The translations under genes were made by a program, and so were the position numbers. A DNA stretch of 64,000 bases from Atherix ibis (Eukaryota > Arthropoda > Insecta > Diptera > Athericidae). The stretch lies in assembly GCA_958298945.1 (NCBI GenBank), contig OY282605.1:39596811-39660810 (forward strand), in the 5' to 3' direction. The notes beneath the pieces are model-generated. The model did no database searches. It was not told the DNA's origin and saw only the letters and a program-made list of their open reading frames with translations. Below, piece after piece: positions 12,470-22,409 of this stretch; the stretch's first letter is position 1, and every line of letters starts with the position of its first letter.

Positions 12470-12605
12470 AGTGTGTCCCAAAAATAACCGAACTTTATTT
12501 TTAAATCAGCAACATGCAGCGCCATCTATTGGAAAAAGAAAAAGTGTGCTAATGTTACAAAACAAAAATGGAACAAAGAGCAAATATAATCACGCAAATT
12601 CCCGT
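12470..12605 (+). mobile_element. 5' end remnant of a mariner-like element
   Basis: The sequence GTGTCCCAAAAATAACCG at about 12473 resembles the inverted-repeat start of some mariner-like elements. About 95 bp later an ATG at 12568 opens a frame beginning MEQRANI, the usual start of several mariner transposases. The frame then runs into unrelated sequence (QIPVQATLNEK onward), so only the left end remains. No right inverted repeat was found. Confidence is moderate because both signals are short. Confidence 0.4.
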
Positions 12606-12852
12606 ACAGGCCACACTCAATGAGAAGGTGCTTCGCTCTCTAGTCTCTGCAGGCAGACCCGGCATGTACAGGAACCCATTCATACTGCCATGTTCCGTGT
12701 ATAAATACCCAAGGTACAGACCAAATTCAAATCCATACGCAAACACAAAGCACACATCCGAAATGAACATGTGCGTCTAACTGCCATTTACACTCTCATC
12801 TCATCTACGTTGCCAAATTTCATACATTCTATTCAGAAGCAGTACACGTTAA

Positions 12853-12925
12853 GATTATGTCTGGAAATTGTGTCCCAGCTTGAGGCGAACCTAGTATGCC
12901 TTGTATATATTGACTAGATCGGAAG
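12853..12925 (-). pseudogene. LINE RT fragment shared with 20661-20733
   Basis: This 73-bp stretch matches 20661-20733 at 68 of 73 positions without gaps. On the minus strand it reads AATATATACAAGGCATAC and onward, corresponding after small changes to the LINE motif NIYKAYIRPKLEYNSHI found C-terminal to the catalytic box. It lies just downstream, on the minus strand, of the GVPQGS/SFGDESS fragment, consistent with one LINE that has lost the part between. Confidence 0.7.
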
Positions 12926-13350
12926 GTGTGAGAAATATGGAAAACTGAGACTACTTTCATCCCCAAAAGAGTAGATTGCATTAAAAGTATCCAAATAAGA
13001 GATCAGTTATGAAAAGAAGAGGAGAAAGTGTTGGAGATAAAGCAGAACCCTGGGGAACACCAGGTTTTATTTTATAGACTTCAGATTTGTAGCAATACAA
13101 AACAAGTTGGATTGAACGGTTCGAAAAATAGCTTCTAATGCATTTAAAGAGGTAATGGTATAGGTATGTACAATCAAAAAAAAAAGAGACTGATGTGAAG
13201 CTCTCTTAATTACTTCTAGAATATCAAGTGGACAAATCCTACATTCCCCATAAATATGAAGATTTTGGCTCCAATTTTTAACTTCATTAATTAAATAAAG
13301 ATTTATCAGCAATTTTATGACATTAAAATGAAGGTACACTAGTGCCATCT
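12926..13350 (-). pseudogene. Non-LTR RT fragment (SFADDSS-type LINE)
   Basis: The minus strand carries ITSLNALEAIFRTVQSNLF. After a frame change near 13067 it continues as PGVPQGSALSPTLSPLLF, then ITDLLFGY, the RT block around motif B with its strictly conserved GVPQGS core. It then reads NAIYSFGDESSLSF, a degenerate version of the catalytic (S)YADDSSL box in which the first Asp of DD is Gly-shifted. The box type differs from the YADDTAIL of the Jockey-like copies, so this is a second LINE family. At least one frameshift and one stop make it non-functional. Its 3' continuation is the 73-bp fragment at 12853-12925. Confidence 0.75.
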
Positions 13351-13825
13351 ATGCGGCAAAATTCATTCAAAAAAAATGAGTAAAAAGTGTACCTTAGGTG
13401 AGATAATTCTGTAAGAAAAGGGACCATGAATTTCACACACTAGCATTAGGTAATACTAAGTTCTATTTTTGGTCACTAGGTGGCAGATGATTGCTGGACA
13501 AATCTTAGATGGCATTACAAATATTCTTTTTAAATTCAAAATTTTTTTATGTGTTTTCTTACCAAGGTAATTTTTTACAAATATCTCAAACCACAAACAA
13601 ATTTGAATAATAGTATTAATTAACGTAAAGGTTATGGGGAGTAAAAGTCCTTCGAAATATCTGCCGGCTAGTGTATGCTTTGTGTTAAGCCTCAGTTTTT
13701 TAGTGAATCACGCGATCAGTCTTCGATGGGTGCTTCTAGGAAAGGAAGTGTAGAATCGTTTTTGAACAAGGGAATTAGTATAACTGCAGTCATGGGAATG
13801 GAATTTTTTATAACGAGAACAAAAG
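13351..13825. other. Unassigned stretch between two LINE fragments
   Basis: A+T-rich sequence with words such as TAGTGCCATCTA and CACTAGGTGGCAG. No domain was identified with confidence. The part near 13716-13825 may be the decayed C-terminal continuation of the Jockey-like fragment at 13826-13954. Confidence 0.3.
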
Positions 13826-13954
13826 GGACATGAACAAAAGGGACTTTGGGATCATTGATGGATAACAGTATTGTGAACATAAAAGTGAGCGTCGAAAATT
13901 GTACGGAGTATTTTTGATTGAAGGGATTGAATTCGACTAGAATTAGAAGGCATA
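13826..13954 (-). pseudogene. Jockey-like LINE C-terminal fragment, 3' side of a mariner insertion
   Basis: On the minus strand, directly abutting the mariner, the frame reads SNSSRIQSLQSKILRTIFDA, then HFYVHNTVIHQ, then a stop. This matches the Jockey C-terminal pattern SNIE-ILQRFQSK-LR-IVDAPWYV-ND-VIH-DL. The matching upstream RT part lies on the far side of the mariner at 15123-15265. The roughly 130 codons between the catalytic box and this segment are absent, so the insertion locus also suffered a deletion. Confidence 0.7.
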
Positions 13955-15122
13955 CCAAGTGTATAAGCTTAAATTCGCTGGTTTTTAGTCAAAAAACACA
14001 TTTTATTTTCATAGAAAGCAAAAATAAATTTATTCAAAGTATTTGACCTCGCCACCTACACATTTTTCCCATCTCTCGGGCTCAGCGAGCGTGTGGCCCA
14101 TCGCCGAAAACAGGTGGTTGTCGGAAGGGGTCAGGTCTGGTGAATAAGCGGGGTAGGGTAGGACCACCCAGTTGAGTGTTTCCAAGTAGGTTCGGACCAT
14201 TTTTGACGTTTGTGATGGTGCGTTGTCGTGGAGGAAAATCAGCTTATCATGTCTTTGCTGATAATACGTCCTTTTTTCACGCAGCGCACGGTGCAATTTG
14301 ATCAGTTGTTGGTGGTAGCGGTGGGCATTGACCACATCTCATAGTAGACGATAACCTCTTGATCCCACCAAACGCACAGTATTGTCTTCCGTCCGAAGCG
14401 ATTTGGTCTTGGGAAAGTTGTTGATGGTTGGCCGGGATCAACCCACGATTTATTGCGTTTAGGATTCTCGAAATATATCCACTTTTCATCGCCTATCACA
14501 ATCCGATACAGCAACGACTTTCTTTTTTGTCTGGCGAGCAAGATTTCGCATGTGTTTTGGCGTCGCTCCATCTGCCAATCGTTCAATTCATGCGGCACCC
14601 ATTTTCCGATCTTTTCAATTTTCCCCATGGCACGCAGACGCATGGAATGCAAGCATTTTTTGCGATTTTCCCCATGGCACGCAAGCATTTTTTGCGATAG
14701 AGTATCGTCTTCGTCCAAAAGAGCTTACAATTGATGGTCCTCAACCTACCTAAGCCGATTTTCACGCTTCTTACCCCACAAGTCAAAATTTCCGTCTTTG
14801 AACTGACGAAACCAATATCGGCACATTATTTCCGATAAAGCACTATGACCATAGGCCTTCATAAGCATTCGATGCGATTCGGCAGCCGATTTCTTCAAAT
14901 TGAAGCAGAAAAGCACAGCTTCCCCCATATGCTCTTTTTCTGGCACAAAACTAGACATGATTACCAATGGAAAAATATATGTTGTTGTACGAAATTGCTG
15001 ACAATGTGCACTGAATAATGTTTACAGATGTCAAACTCAATAAATAAATATATGGCGTGCCCATGGGTAGCTTAATACGCTCACTCACGCCATCTATAAC
15101 CAAACAGCGGATTTAAACCTTG
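13955..15122 (-). mobile_element. Mariner element, mauritiana-like, nested in a LINE
   Basis: The left inverted repeat starts CCAAGTGTATAAGCTTAAAT just after a TA at 13953-13954. The right end retains AAACAGCGGATTTAA then ACCTTG, with about 9 bp lost compared with the related copy at 61247-62459. The length is about 1.17 kb against roughly 1.3 kb for intact mariners of this type. The flanks on both sides are Jockey-like LINE sequence in the same orientation, so the mariner is a nested, younger insertion. Confidence 0.9.
14030..14967 (-). pseudogene. Mariner transposase (DD34D), frameshifted
   Basis: The start is at about 14957 on the minus strand (MSSFVPEKEHMGEAVLFCFN), followed by the helix-turn-helix region (KKSAAESHRMLMKAYG, CRYWFRQFKDGNFD). 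A second frame (14302-14718) carries WVPHELNDWQMERR and the first catalytic Asp in IGDEKWIYFENPKR. A third frame (14030-14335) carries the second Asp (FLHDNAPS), the third (SPDLTPSDNHLF) and the end PERWEKC. Thus all three catalytic Asp residues survive but lie in separate frames. Deletions remove the segment around EMLKTGETVN and the segment between LAE and PERWEKC. Near 14625-14700 the CCCCATGGCACGCA and AAGCATTTTTTGCGAT words are locally duplicated. Confidence 0.9.
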
Positions 15123-15265
15123 CAGCCGAACCATCATCGTTGGTAGCAAAGAAGCTATTGGGACAGATTGGGATATCAGACGTATAAACTACAATGTAGA
15201 GGATGGGTACAAGTATACTTCCCTGTGGAACACCAGCGAATATCAGAGAGATTTCTTAAAGGTAA
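15123..15265 (-). pseudogene. Jockey-like LINE RT fragment, 5' side of a mariner insertion
   Basis: The minus strand reads AGVPQGSILVPILYIVVYTS, then DIP, then after a frame slip FATNDDGSA, the degenerate catalytic FATYADDTA box. Immediately after this box the mariner (13955-15122) begins. The downstream part of the same LINE resumes at 13954. The motif order and spacing match the Jockey-like copies at 22.4 and 57-59 kb. Confidence 0.75.
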
Positions 15266-15269
15266 ACAT

Positions 15270-17535
15270 TAAATTTATTTATAATGTAAATTTTGCTATA
15301 TTCCAATAGGTGGCAGTAGTAGCGCAAGCATTGTTTTTAATTAATTCACATTGATCTTATAGTATATGGTTAATAAAATTTATTATTATAAAATTTTAAA
15401 AGAATAGACATTTAGTAGCAATCATTCCAAAGTATATAAATAATTTTTTAAATATATTCTGTATATTTTTCTAAGTTCATATTAAAGGAAGAGTCATTAA
15501 ACATTACACTAATTTTATTATTTTTATCCTAATTTAAATTTTTTTCTATTACAAGTAAATATTATATGCTTAAATGTATTAAAATCGAAAAATACCAAAT
15601 ATAAATTCCACATACTCATCAGCTACTATTTCCGTAAATAAATAAAGGTCAACCATATTTGCAGCTGTAAGCAAAGCAAAGCTTATTAAGTTTGGTAACA
15701 AAATAATTAAATTGACGGATGGCAGTAAAAAGTTGTCACTGCCCTTTTTGCACAACTTCAGGCTTATAAATACAATCCCTTAAGTATATGATATCCTTTT
15801 TTGAAATATGTCAACTTTTTCCATTCTCGATTATTACTATAATCTGTGTGCTTTGGTAAAATAATTGTTTACCTTTGACACAAAAATCGATACGAAATTT
15901 TCATATACAGAAAACTTATATTACGTCCGTTGGTAATGATTGATTCGGTTGCATATTTATTCATTACCTGGCCAGTCAATAACTTTTAATTGAAAATGAA
16001 AAATGAATCGAGTCCCAAGCCATTTTTTAATTATAAACGAAACAATTTTCATATTTCTCTGCAGTTGCAATAACAAATAACTAATAATTAATAAAATTTA
16101 CACTAAAAAATCCCATAAAAAAATGTTTTTTACCTGTCAAAAAAAATAGTTTTTACTTAATTTTAATATACAATTTGTTAATTTAAGAGATTACAAAAGA
16201 AAAAAAAAATATTTATAATGAAAATGCTTTTAACACATGCCATTTAATAGACACAAAATAAGAGATTTTTGAATTTTTCATATTTTTCTTTTAGTATCTT
16301 TCAAGGTAATCACAGTTGGCAGGTTTTATAATTTTTATGTGAAAATATTTGCAGAAGATTATTCATCATTCACAAACTATTGTTATTTGTATGATCGAAA
16401 TGAGAAGAGAAAATATGAATTATTTATGAACCTGATCCAATGGTAGAATGTGGTATTTCCGTACGAAAACTTCGATGACCAAAAGCTTCTTTGTAATTGA
16501 AGACCGTTTTATGAATATGCTATTGCGTATTGAACTTTTTTTTGAAGATGCGTAGTTAAAATATTCCTTATTTGAAGAAACTAAAAATTTTTTGGACATC
16601 ATACGACTATATTATTTACATATTTTATGGAAACAGATTTTTCCAAAAGAAAAAAACAATAAATTAAAACTTAGTATGTGGTATTTTTTTTTATAATTAT
16701 TTAACTATAGTTTTCGTAATATTCCTTTTTGTCACACCTAAGACGATATAAATTCTCTTTCAGGTATTTTATACTGAATAATATTTATGTTATTATTATT
16801 ATTATTATTATTATAGCTATTATTTGGTAGTCAAATATTTTCAAAGTTCAAGGAGGGAATAATAAATGTTATCACTATTAGGCCAAAATTTAAAGAAAAA
16901 TTTTTATTTTTATAAATGCAGAACCGACTACATTATTTTTTCTAATTGCTGATGGTATATTTTAAGAGACTTCAAAATGGAGTTAGAATAAACACTTCAA
17001 ATAAGGATCATAGAATGTGTTTTTACATATTTGAGAGTCAAAGAAAAAGTCAGTTTTTAATGCAACAAAAAAGAATACTTTTTATACTGTAATTTTAATG
17101 TATTTATATAATATTTTATAATCTTTCCTACTAATTTTAATTTCTTTATAATTTTTTTTTAAATATTTTTTTAATAAAATTAAAAAAACATTTTTTAGAC
17201 GTATATTAAATTTTTTTAAAAGCTCATTTGTATTTTATTTTATTTCTTTTTAATGTTTCAGTTTCAGAACTGATTTATCACGTGGAGAATAACATTTTGA
17301 CAAACCAAAAAATATCCACGCAACTCTTTTACTATCCTCTGTGATATCTACAAAATAGTGAAGTGCCATAAGGTAAGTAAGTTTGGTATATACCAAAAAC
17401 TGTACTTAGAAAATCGTTTCACTTAACATACGCACACAGAACTCAAAAGACTGGAACTAAATAAACAAACTTTCCATATTTCCGATAGTCAACAAAGATT
17501 TTTTTTACCATGCCCCGATAAGAAATAACGGTCTA
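15270..17535. other. A+T-rich spacer with a (TTA)n microsatellite
   Basis: No gene was recognised. A clean TTA/ATT microsatellite lies at about 16790-16814. A 60-codon frame at 16420-16602 has no recognisable motif. The last few hundred bases before the minisatellite (17250-17530) contain no clear RT remnant. Confidence 0.5.
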
Positions 17536-17538
17536 GAA

Positions 17539-18282
17539 CCAATATGGACTTACGGACTAGAACTAATATGAACTTACGGACTAGAACCAATATGGCCTTA
17601 CGAACTAGAACCAATATGGATTTATAAACTATAATTAATATGTATTTATGGACTAGAACTAATATGGACTTACGGAATAGAACTAATATGGACTTACGGA
17701 CTAGAACCAATATGGACTTACGGACTAGAACCAATATGGACTTAAAGACTAGAACCAATATGGACTTACGGACTAGAACCAATATTGACTTACGGACTAG
17801 AACTAATATAGGCTTACAGAATAGAACTAATATGGACTTACGGACTAGAACCAATATGGACTTACGAACTAGAACCAATATGGACTTACAAACTATAATT
17901 AATATGTATTTACGGACTAGAACTAATATGGACTTACGGAATAGAACTAATATGGACTTACGGACTAGAACCAATATTGACTTACGGACTAGAACTAATA
18001 TAGACTTACAGAATAGAACTAATATGAACTTACGGACTAGAACCAATATGGACTTACGAACTAGAACCAATATGGACTTACAAACTATAATTATTATGTA
18101 TTTACGGACTAGAACTAATATGGACTTACGAACTAGAACCAATTTGGACTTACGGACTACAACCACTATGGAATTACGGACTAGAACCAATGTGGACTTA
18201 CGAACTAGAACCAATATGGACTTATGGACTACAACCACTATGGACTTACGGACTAGAACTAATATGCACTTATGGACTAGAA
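17539..18282 (+). repeat. 24-bp minisatellite, 31 monomers, derived from LINE codons PIWTYGLE
   Basis: The monomer is CCAATATGGACTTACGGACTAGAA. Monomer starts stay in exact 24-bp register from 17539 to 18259 (720 bp = 30 periods), so there are 31 units with no length change. Substitutions define an inner higher-order unit of 192 bp (8 monomers): AATATTGACT at 17781 recurs at 17973, and AAACTATAATTA near 17889 recurs near 18081. The in-frame reading is PIWTYGLE per unit; some units carry TGA or TAA in that frame. The last unit passes into TYGLERLGSIKLSK, matching the ELWGSIK that follows WTYGLE in the Jockey-like LINE at 57.3 kb. The long open frames on both strands here come from the 24-bp periodicity. 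Confidence 0.95.
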
Positions 18283-18330
18283 CGGTTGGGCTCTATCAAG
18301 CTTTCTAAAATCAAATTTAATTATTCCATT
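18283..18330 (+). pseudogene. Short LINE tail following the minisatellite
   Basis: The reading frame of the last 24-bp unit continues as RLGSIKLSKIKFNYSIK. The single-copy locus at 57.3 kb reads LWGSIKHSNS after the same motif. This places the minisatellite inside the C-terminal part of a Jockey-like LINE. Beyond about 18330 nothing more is recognised. Confidence 0.55.
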
Positions 18331-18424
18331 AAAACATAATTCGTCTATGGTACTTTTTCTATTCGCTAAAATCTTATTCATCGTAATCTAATAGTATCAT
18401 ATGTTCGATCCTATTGTATATAGT

Positions 18425-18823
18425 ATATTTTTTTGGCTTTTGCACCATGATAACGCCCCTGCTCACGCATCGTTGCTTGTGCGCGAATTTTTAGCCAAAA
18501 ACAACACACTAATAATGCCGCAGCCACCGTATTCCTAAGATCTGGTCCCGGTGACTTTTTCTTGTTCCTGAAACTGAAGAGTCCCATGAAAGGACGACGC
18601 TCTGCTACGATTGAGGAGATAAAGACGGCATCGAAGGAGGAACTGAACAAGATCACAAAAATGATTTTTTGAAGTGCTTCGTGGCTTGGAAGCACTTAAA
18701 AAAAAATCATTTTTAGTGATTTTGTTCAGCTCCTCCTTCAAGTGCATAATATCTGGTGGAGATTACTTTGAAGGGGACAAAATAAGAGATATTTATGAAT
18801 AAATAAATAATTTTTGAAAAAAC
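18425..18823 (+). mobile_element. 3' fragment of a mariner (same family as 36653-37880)
   Basis: The plus strand reads LHHDNAPAHASLLVREFLAK, with the second catalytic Asp in HDNAPAH. It continues PQPPYS, then after a frame slip DFFLFLKLKSPMKGRR and TIEEIKTASKEELNKITK, and later ISGGDYFEGDKI. This is the C-terminal third of the transposase of the family at 36.7 and 57.7 kb. It ends at GAAAAAACACAA without the terminal inverted repeat. A fold-back duplication lies inside it (18633-18739). The 5' two-thirds are absent. Confidence 0.85.
18633..18739. repeat. Fold-back (inverted duplication) inside the mariner fragment
   Basis: GAAGGAGGAACTGAACAAGA and onward (18633-18679, ending AAGTGCTT) recurs as its reverse complement at 18690-18739 (AAGCACTT ... 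CTCCTCCTTC). Only 10 bp separate the arms and there are few mismatches. The intact relative at 36.8 kb has this stretch once, so the second arm is a secondary palindromic duplication. Confidence 0.85.
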
Positions 18824-18829
18824 ACAAGA

Positions 18830-20655
18830 TCCAATTTAATCTACGAAAAGTAAAGTTAAACAGACTTTAATTTTTTGATAATTTTGCCATTATAGAAAAG
18901 TTATAAATATATTTGTAAACTAACTTTTAATAATTTTTTCACACATTGCGGATTTTTATTCGGACCATACTTAATGAATGTTGGTTTTTAAATACTTTTA
19001 AGTTTAATAATTATCTGCATTAAAATATATTTTTTTCAATATCTATAAAAGAAAAATGTTCAAGGGTCTCGCGGTTTTTCAGAACAAGTGACATCAGCAA
19101 ATTGCGAAACTAGGCAGATTGGAAACTTTCCGCAAAAATAAAGCCAAAATTTATCGTAAAGTGTGGCTTGTGGTGCTTTTTTTGTTAAAATTCTTTTGTT
19201 TAAATTAAAATGTTCAAGTTCAGGCTAAAAAAAAAAAATTGGTTATCATACGGTCATAGCGATTACAATTGACAATAACTGTGTCTGCTTCTTTATTTTC
19301 AAAGAAATACGTTCAATACAAAATGGAGACAGGTATTTTGCGCAGATAAAGTGACTTTTTCATAGTTACTTGTGGATTTTTAGAGCCCTATATATAAGTA
19401 TATTGAACTTATTTATGTAAAATAAGCCTCATCGCTTTAAAAATAAGCCTCCAAAGCCTTTTGTCCCAAGCATCCAATCTTTTATACAAATTTAAATACA
19501 TAAGTTGATAGATAATTTTGTTTTATTAATAACATATTATGGCAAATTTAGTTCTAAATAAATATTATATTGGATAGTTTATATTTATATAACTGGCAAA
19601 TGACAGGGATATACTTTGAAAACTACAAAACGGATAACTGATTCCACACGAAGAGGATGCTTACACCCCTTAACCCTTCATAATGTTAACCAATACTTTT
19701 TTATAAGTAAATATAAAACTTTTTTTAGTTTTTATTGTTTTTTAAAATTTATTATTTTCTTAAAATTAAAAAAAAAGAACAGTCAATAATAAAAATATAA
19801 ATGAGAACAGAAACACAGCACAGCAGGAAATTTTCATTTATTTCTTATCAAAATGTTTGTTGGTTGTTTTGTCAATTCTTGTATAATATTGTAATTTTAT
19901 GCACCTGTTATTAGAGAAAAAAATTTTCTTCTGCAACATTTGTAGGAGGAAATAATGCTAAACAATATTTCCTTCATAAAAGGTTATTTTATTTACCTCC
20001 ATTAATTTTACAGATTCAGAAAAACAAATATTTTTTTTTAAATATAAATTGGATTACATAGAATAAAAAATAACAGCTGCTATTTATGTTTCTTTATATA
20101 AAATAAATAATTAAATAGTCAATTTGAATAGGTGATGTTTGGTTTGATTCTCTTAGCAACAACATTTCATATTTAAAATAACAGCTTTCATTTATTTTGT
20201 TATTACTATTTTTATTCAAAATTTTATTATTCAATAAATAATAATATTCAATATATCCATAAATACTAATTATTGAATAAAAAATCAAGATTTAATAAAT
20301 ATTGAAATGGAAAACAAACAACTAGAAATAAATCTCTTCAATTTATATTAGCATACGAATTTTTGTAAAGAAAATTACAATAAATATCCAAGATTTCAAT
20401 GAAAATTTAAATCTTCTATTTTATTTTATTCTGAGAAAAAAAAAATTAAAGATAATTAATATTTATAAAATAACAAAATCAAATGGAAGAGAAATATTCT
20501 AGAAAATAAAGAGAACTTCATTCTTTTTACTGTATAAAAAATTCTTCCTTTATTTGAGTTCTTAGAAAAATCCTAAATTTAATATACTAGGTAATTTGTG
20601 CAAATTTCTCGAAAGTTCAATTCATTTTACTAAGCAATTACCTATAATAGACCCC
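18830..20655. other. A+T-rich spacer
   Basis: No gene, array or transposon end was recognised. Short frames here (for example 20094-20288) are Asn/Ile/Tyr-rich as expected from composition. Confidence 0.5.
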
Positions 20656-20660
20656 ACTCG

Positions 20661-20733
20661 GATTATGTCTGAAAATTGTATCCCAGCTTGAGGCGAACCT
20701 ATTATGCCTTTTATATATTGACTAGATTGGAAG
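20661..20733 (-). pseudogene. LINE RT fragment (NIYKAYIRPK region), cut by the R1-like insertion
   Basis: Copy of 12853-12925 (68 of 73 identical, no gap). On the minus strand it corresponds to the NIYKAYIRPKLEYNSHI segment of the SFADDSS-type LINE. The match stops at 20733, exactly where the inverted part of the R1-like element starts, which is why I read it as the target that the R1-like copy entered. Confidence 0.65.
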
Positions 20734-21695
20734 AACTGACATATTATTCAGGACAAGTGCACACCGCTGACGTAGACTAAGATCCCGAACCTCGTCATTC
20801 ATAACCGGACAACCAGCAAGCGGGATGCCCCACCGTAGACGGTAGTAAATGCTTCCACGTAGCACTTCTAGGTCCAATGGAATTTCTCCCTTGAGAACCT
20901 GCATCGCATCCGTTGACACGGTTATACATACATTCAAACAAGCATACAAAGCCAGACGCTGAACAGAATTAATGCCCACTGGTAGTGAATAATGTCAGCC
21001 CATACACATGACGCATACATGGCACACGGAACAAATACATCCTTATACAGGACTTTCACCGCTCTAGATCGAAGTCCCCATTCCTTTCGAAATACTCGCA
21101 CCAGCATGCCAATCAAATTCCGGCCACGCGCCCTCTTAGATGTTGCAAGTGAGGTCGAAAGTTTAGCCTTCCTCCAACCTTTACTCCAAGTATGGGACCG
21201 CGACCGTCTTTAAACAAATAATGGGCGGCCTGCTGGCCGCCAAAAAGACCCTGCATAACATACACACAGTCTTCCTTTCTGAAACACTCACTCCCATTCT
21301 GTTCCCCCAATCAGACCCCATCTGCATATAGCAGCTTCCGGCTACCTCTACCGCATACCTACTCCCCCCTCAATCAGAAGCAGAAGATCATCCACATATG
21401 CAATCACACCGCAACCGGTCTCCTCCAACTGCACCAAGAGACCGTTCCCTATGGGCAGCAACGTATCATCTGGCAAACAACCCTCCCATTGTTCCCAAAG
21501 ACGACCGCATAACTTCGTTTATAACTTCGCCATAGAGAAGGTTCCTAACATGAAACCTCCTCAAACCGCTCAATAATGCGATCCCACCGCAGGCAATTGA
21601 AGGCACTTCGGAAATCTACAAACACACCACATACGTACTTACTCTCACTCTCTGCAACATGCCGTCTTACACACATCCAAACGTCCTTCCTCTGT
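20734..21695 (-). pseudogene. R1-like LINE: RT core, inverted 5' segment
   Basis: Reading the minus strand from 21695 downward: KDVWMCVRRHVAESESKYV, then CGVFVDFRSAFNCLRWDRII (motif A). A degenerate middle has lost the clear motif-B block. Then come the catalytic AYVDDLLLLIEG near 21400, FKDGRGPILGVKVGG, RVFRKEWGLRSRAVKVLYKD, VPCAMYASCVWAD, ALYACLNVCITVSTDAMQVL, and the C-terminal part IPLAGCPVMNDEVRDLSLRQ. Several frame changes separate these blocks. The fragment stops at the point in the protein where the plus-strand fragment at 21696 begins. R1-clade membership is inferred from motif order and the C-terminal zinc knuckle on the partner fragment. Confidence 0.85.
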
Positions 21696-22123
21696 GAAGA
21701 GGAGAGACCCGAGAGTCTTCGCCTCTGGCAAGAGAGATGAGACAGCTCGACGAAGGGTCGGTGGACTCATCGGCTGATCCCAGATGTCACCAAATGGGTC
21801 ACTCGCATGCACGGGGAAGTCGGGTACTACATCACCCAACTCTTGACTGGGCATGGATAATTTGGACATACTTGCACAGATTCAAGAGAACTGGATCGCC
21901 AAACTGTCATCACTGCCGCAATGTGATCGAAGATGCAGAACACGTATTCTTCCAATGCCCCTTCTACGAAGGGACACGGGTAAATCTGGAGAAAAATCTG
22001 GACCGTTCCATCAGTCCAGAAAACATTGTGGAGTGCATGCTGAAGAGGCAATCGGCTTGGAACAGAGTTGCAGAGTACGCGGAATCTTTAATCAAGGATC
22101 TTCGGACCACGTACGAAGAATAG
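21696..22123 (+). pseudogene. R1-like LINE: C-terminal domain with zinc knuckle
   Basis: The plus strand reads ESLRLWQER, a TGA in place of Trp, DSSTKGRWTHRLIPDVTKWV and TRMHGEVGYYITQLLTGHG. After a frame slip it gives YLHRFKRTGSPNCHHC and NVIEDAEHVFFQCPFYEG, the CxxC...HxxxxC-type knuckle typical of R1-group C-termini. It ends AWNRVAEYAESLIKDLRTTY-EE with TAG at 22121-22123. Protein order continues directly from the inverted fragment at 20734-21695. Confidence 0.88.
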
Positions 22124-22400
22124 GCCGCGAGACGTCATAGCATCGGGACAGCAGTAGCATCAAATAAGAACGCCCCGGCAAAGTAGTATTTACAAAGAGT
22201 GCCGCCGTGAACCATCGTTCCGGGAGCAAGGGTAGAGGTACAGGTAGGTTTTAGCGAGGTAAAAATCCGCATAACTCGCCTGGCAGGTAGAAGGTCTTCC
22301 AGGCTAGTACTTTTTGAAGGGAAAACCCTGTACCTCATAAAAAACACACATCCAAAGGTCCTCAGTTGATAATTCTTGTGCACAGAACAATATTTTTCAA
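22124..22400 (+). other. R1-like 3' untranslated region and tail
   Basis: G+C-richer sequence follows the stop codon, with a CCTGG...CCAGG dyad near 22279-22302 and an A-rich end (ACCTCATAAAAAACACACA, about 22330-22350). The exact 3' junction is not certain. Jockey-like sequence is recognisable again from about 22410. Confidence 0.55.
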
Positions 22401-22409
22401 TAACTGAAA

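Noticed and set aside
12555..12780. Two overlapping ~70-codon frames on opposite strands
   Set aside because: Only the first residues MEQRANI on the plus strand resemble a mariner start; the rest matches nothing, and the antisense frame is a shadow.
14428..14786. Overlapping plus-strand frames of 67-93 codons
   Set aside because: They are antisense shadows of the mariner transposase on the minus strand.
17489..18308. Long open frames on both strands (249 codons minus, 222 codons plus) with repetitive protein
   Set aside because: They arise because the 24-bp repeat has no stop in those frames; the unit derives from a different frame (PIWTYGLE) of a LINE, and no start context, partner or domain supports a protein.
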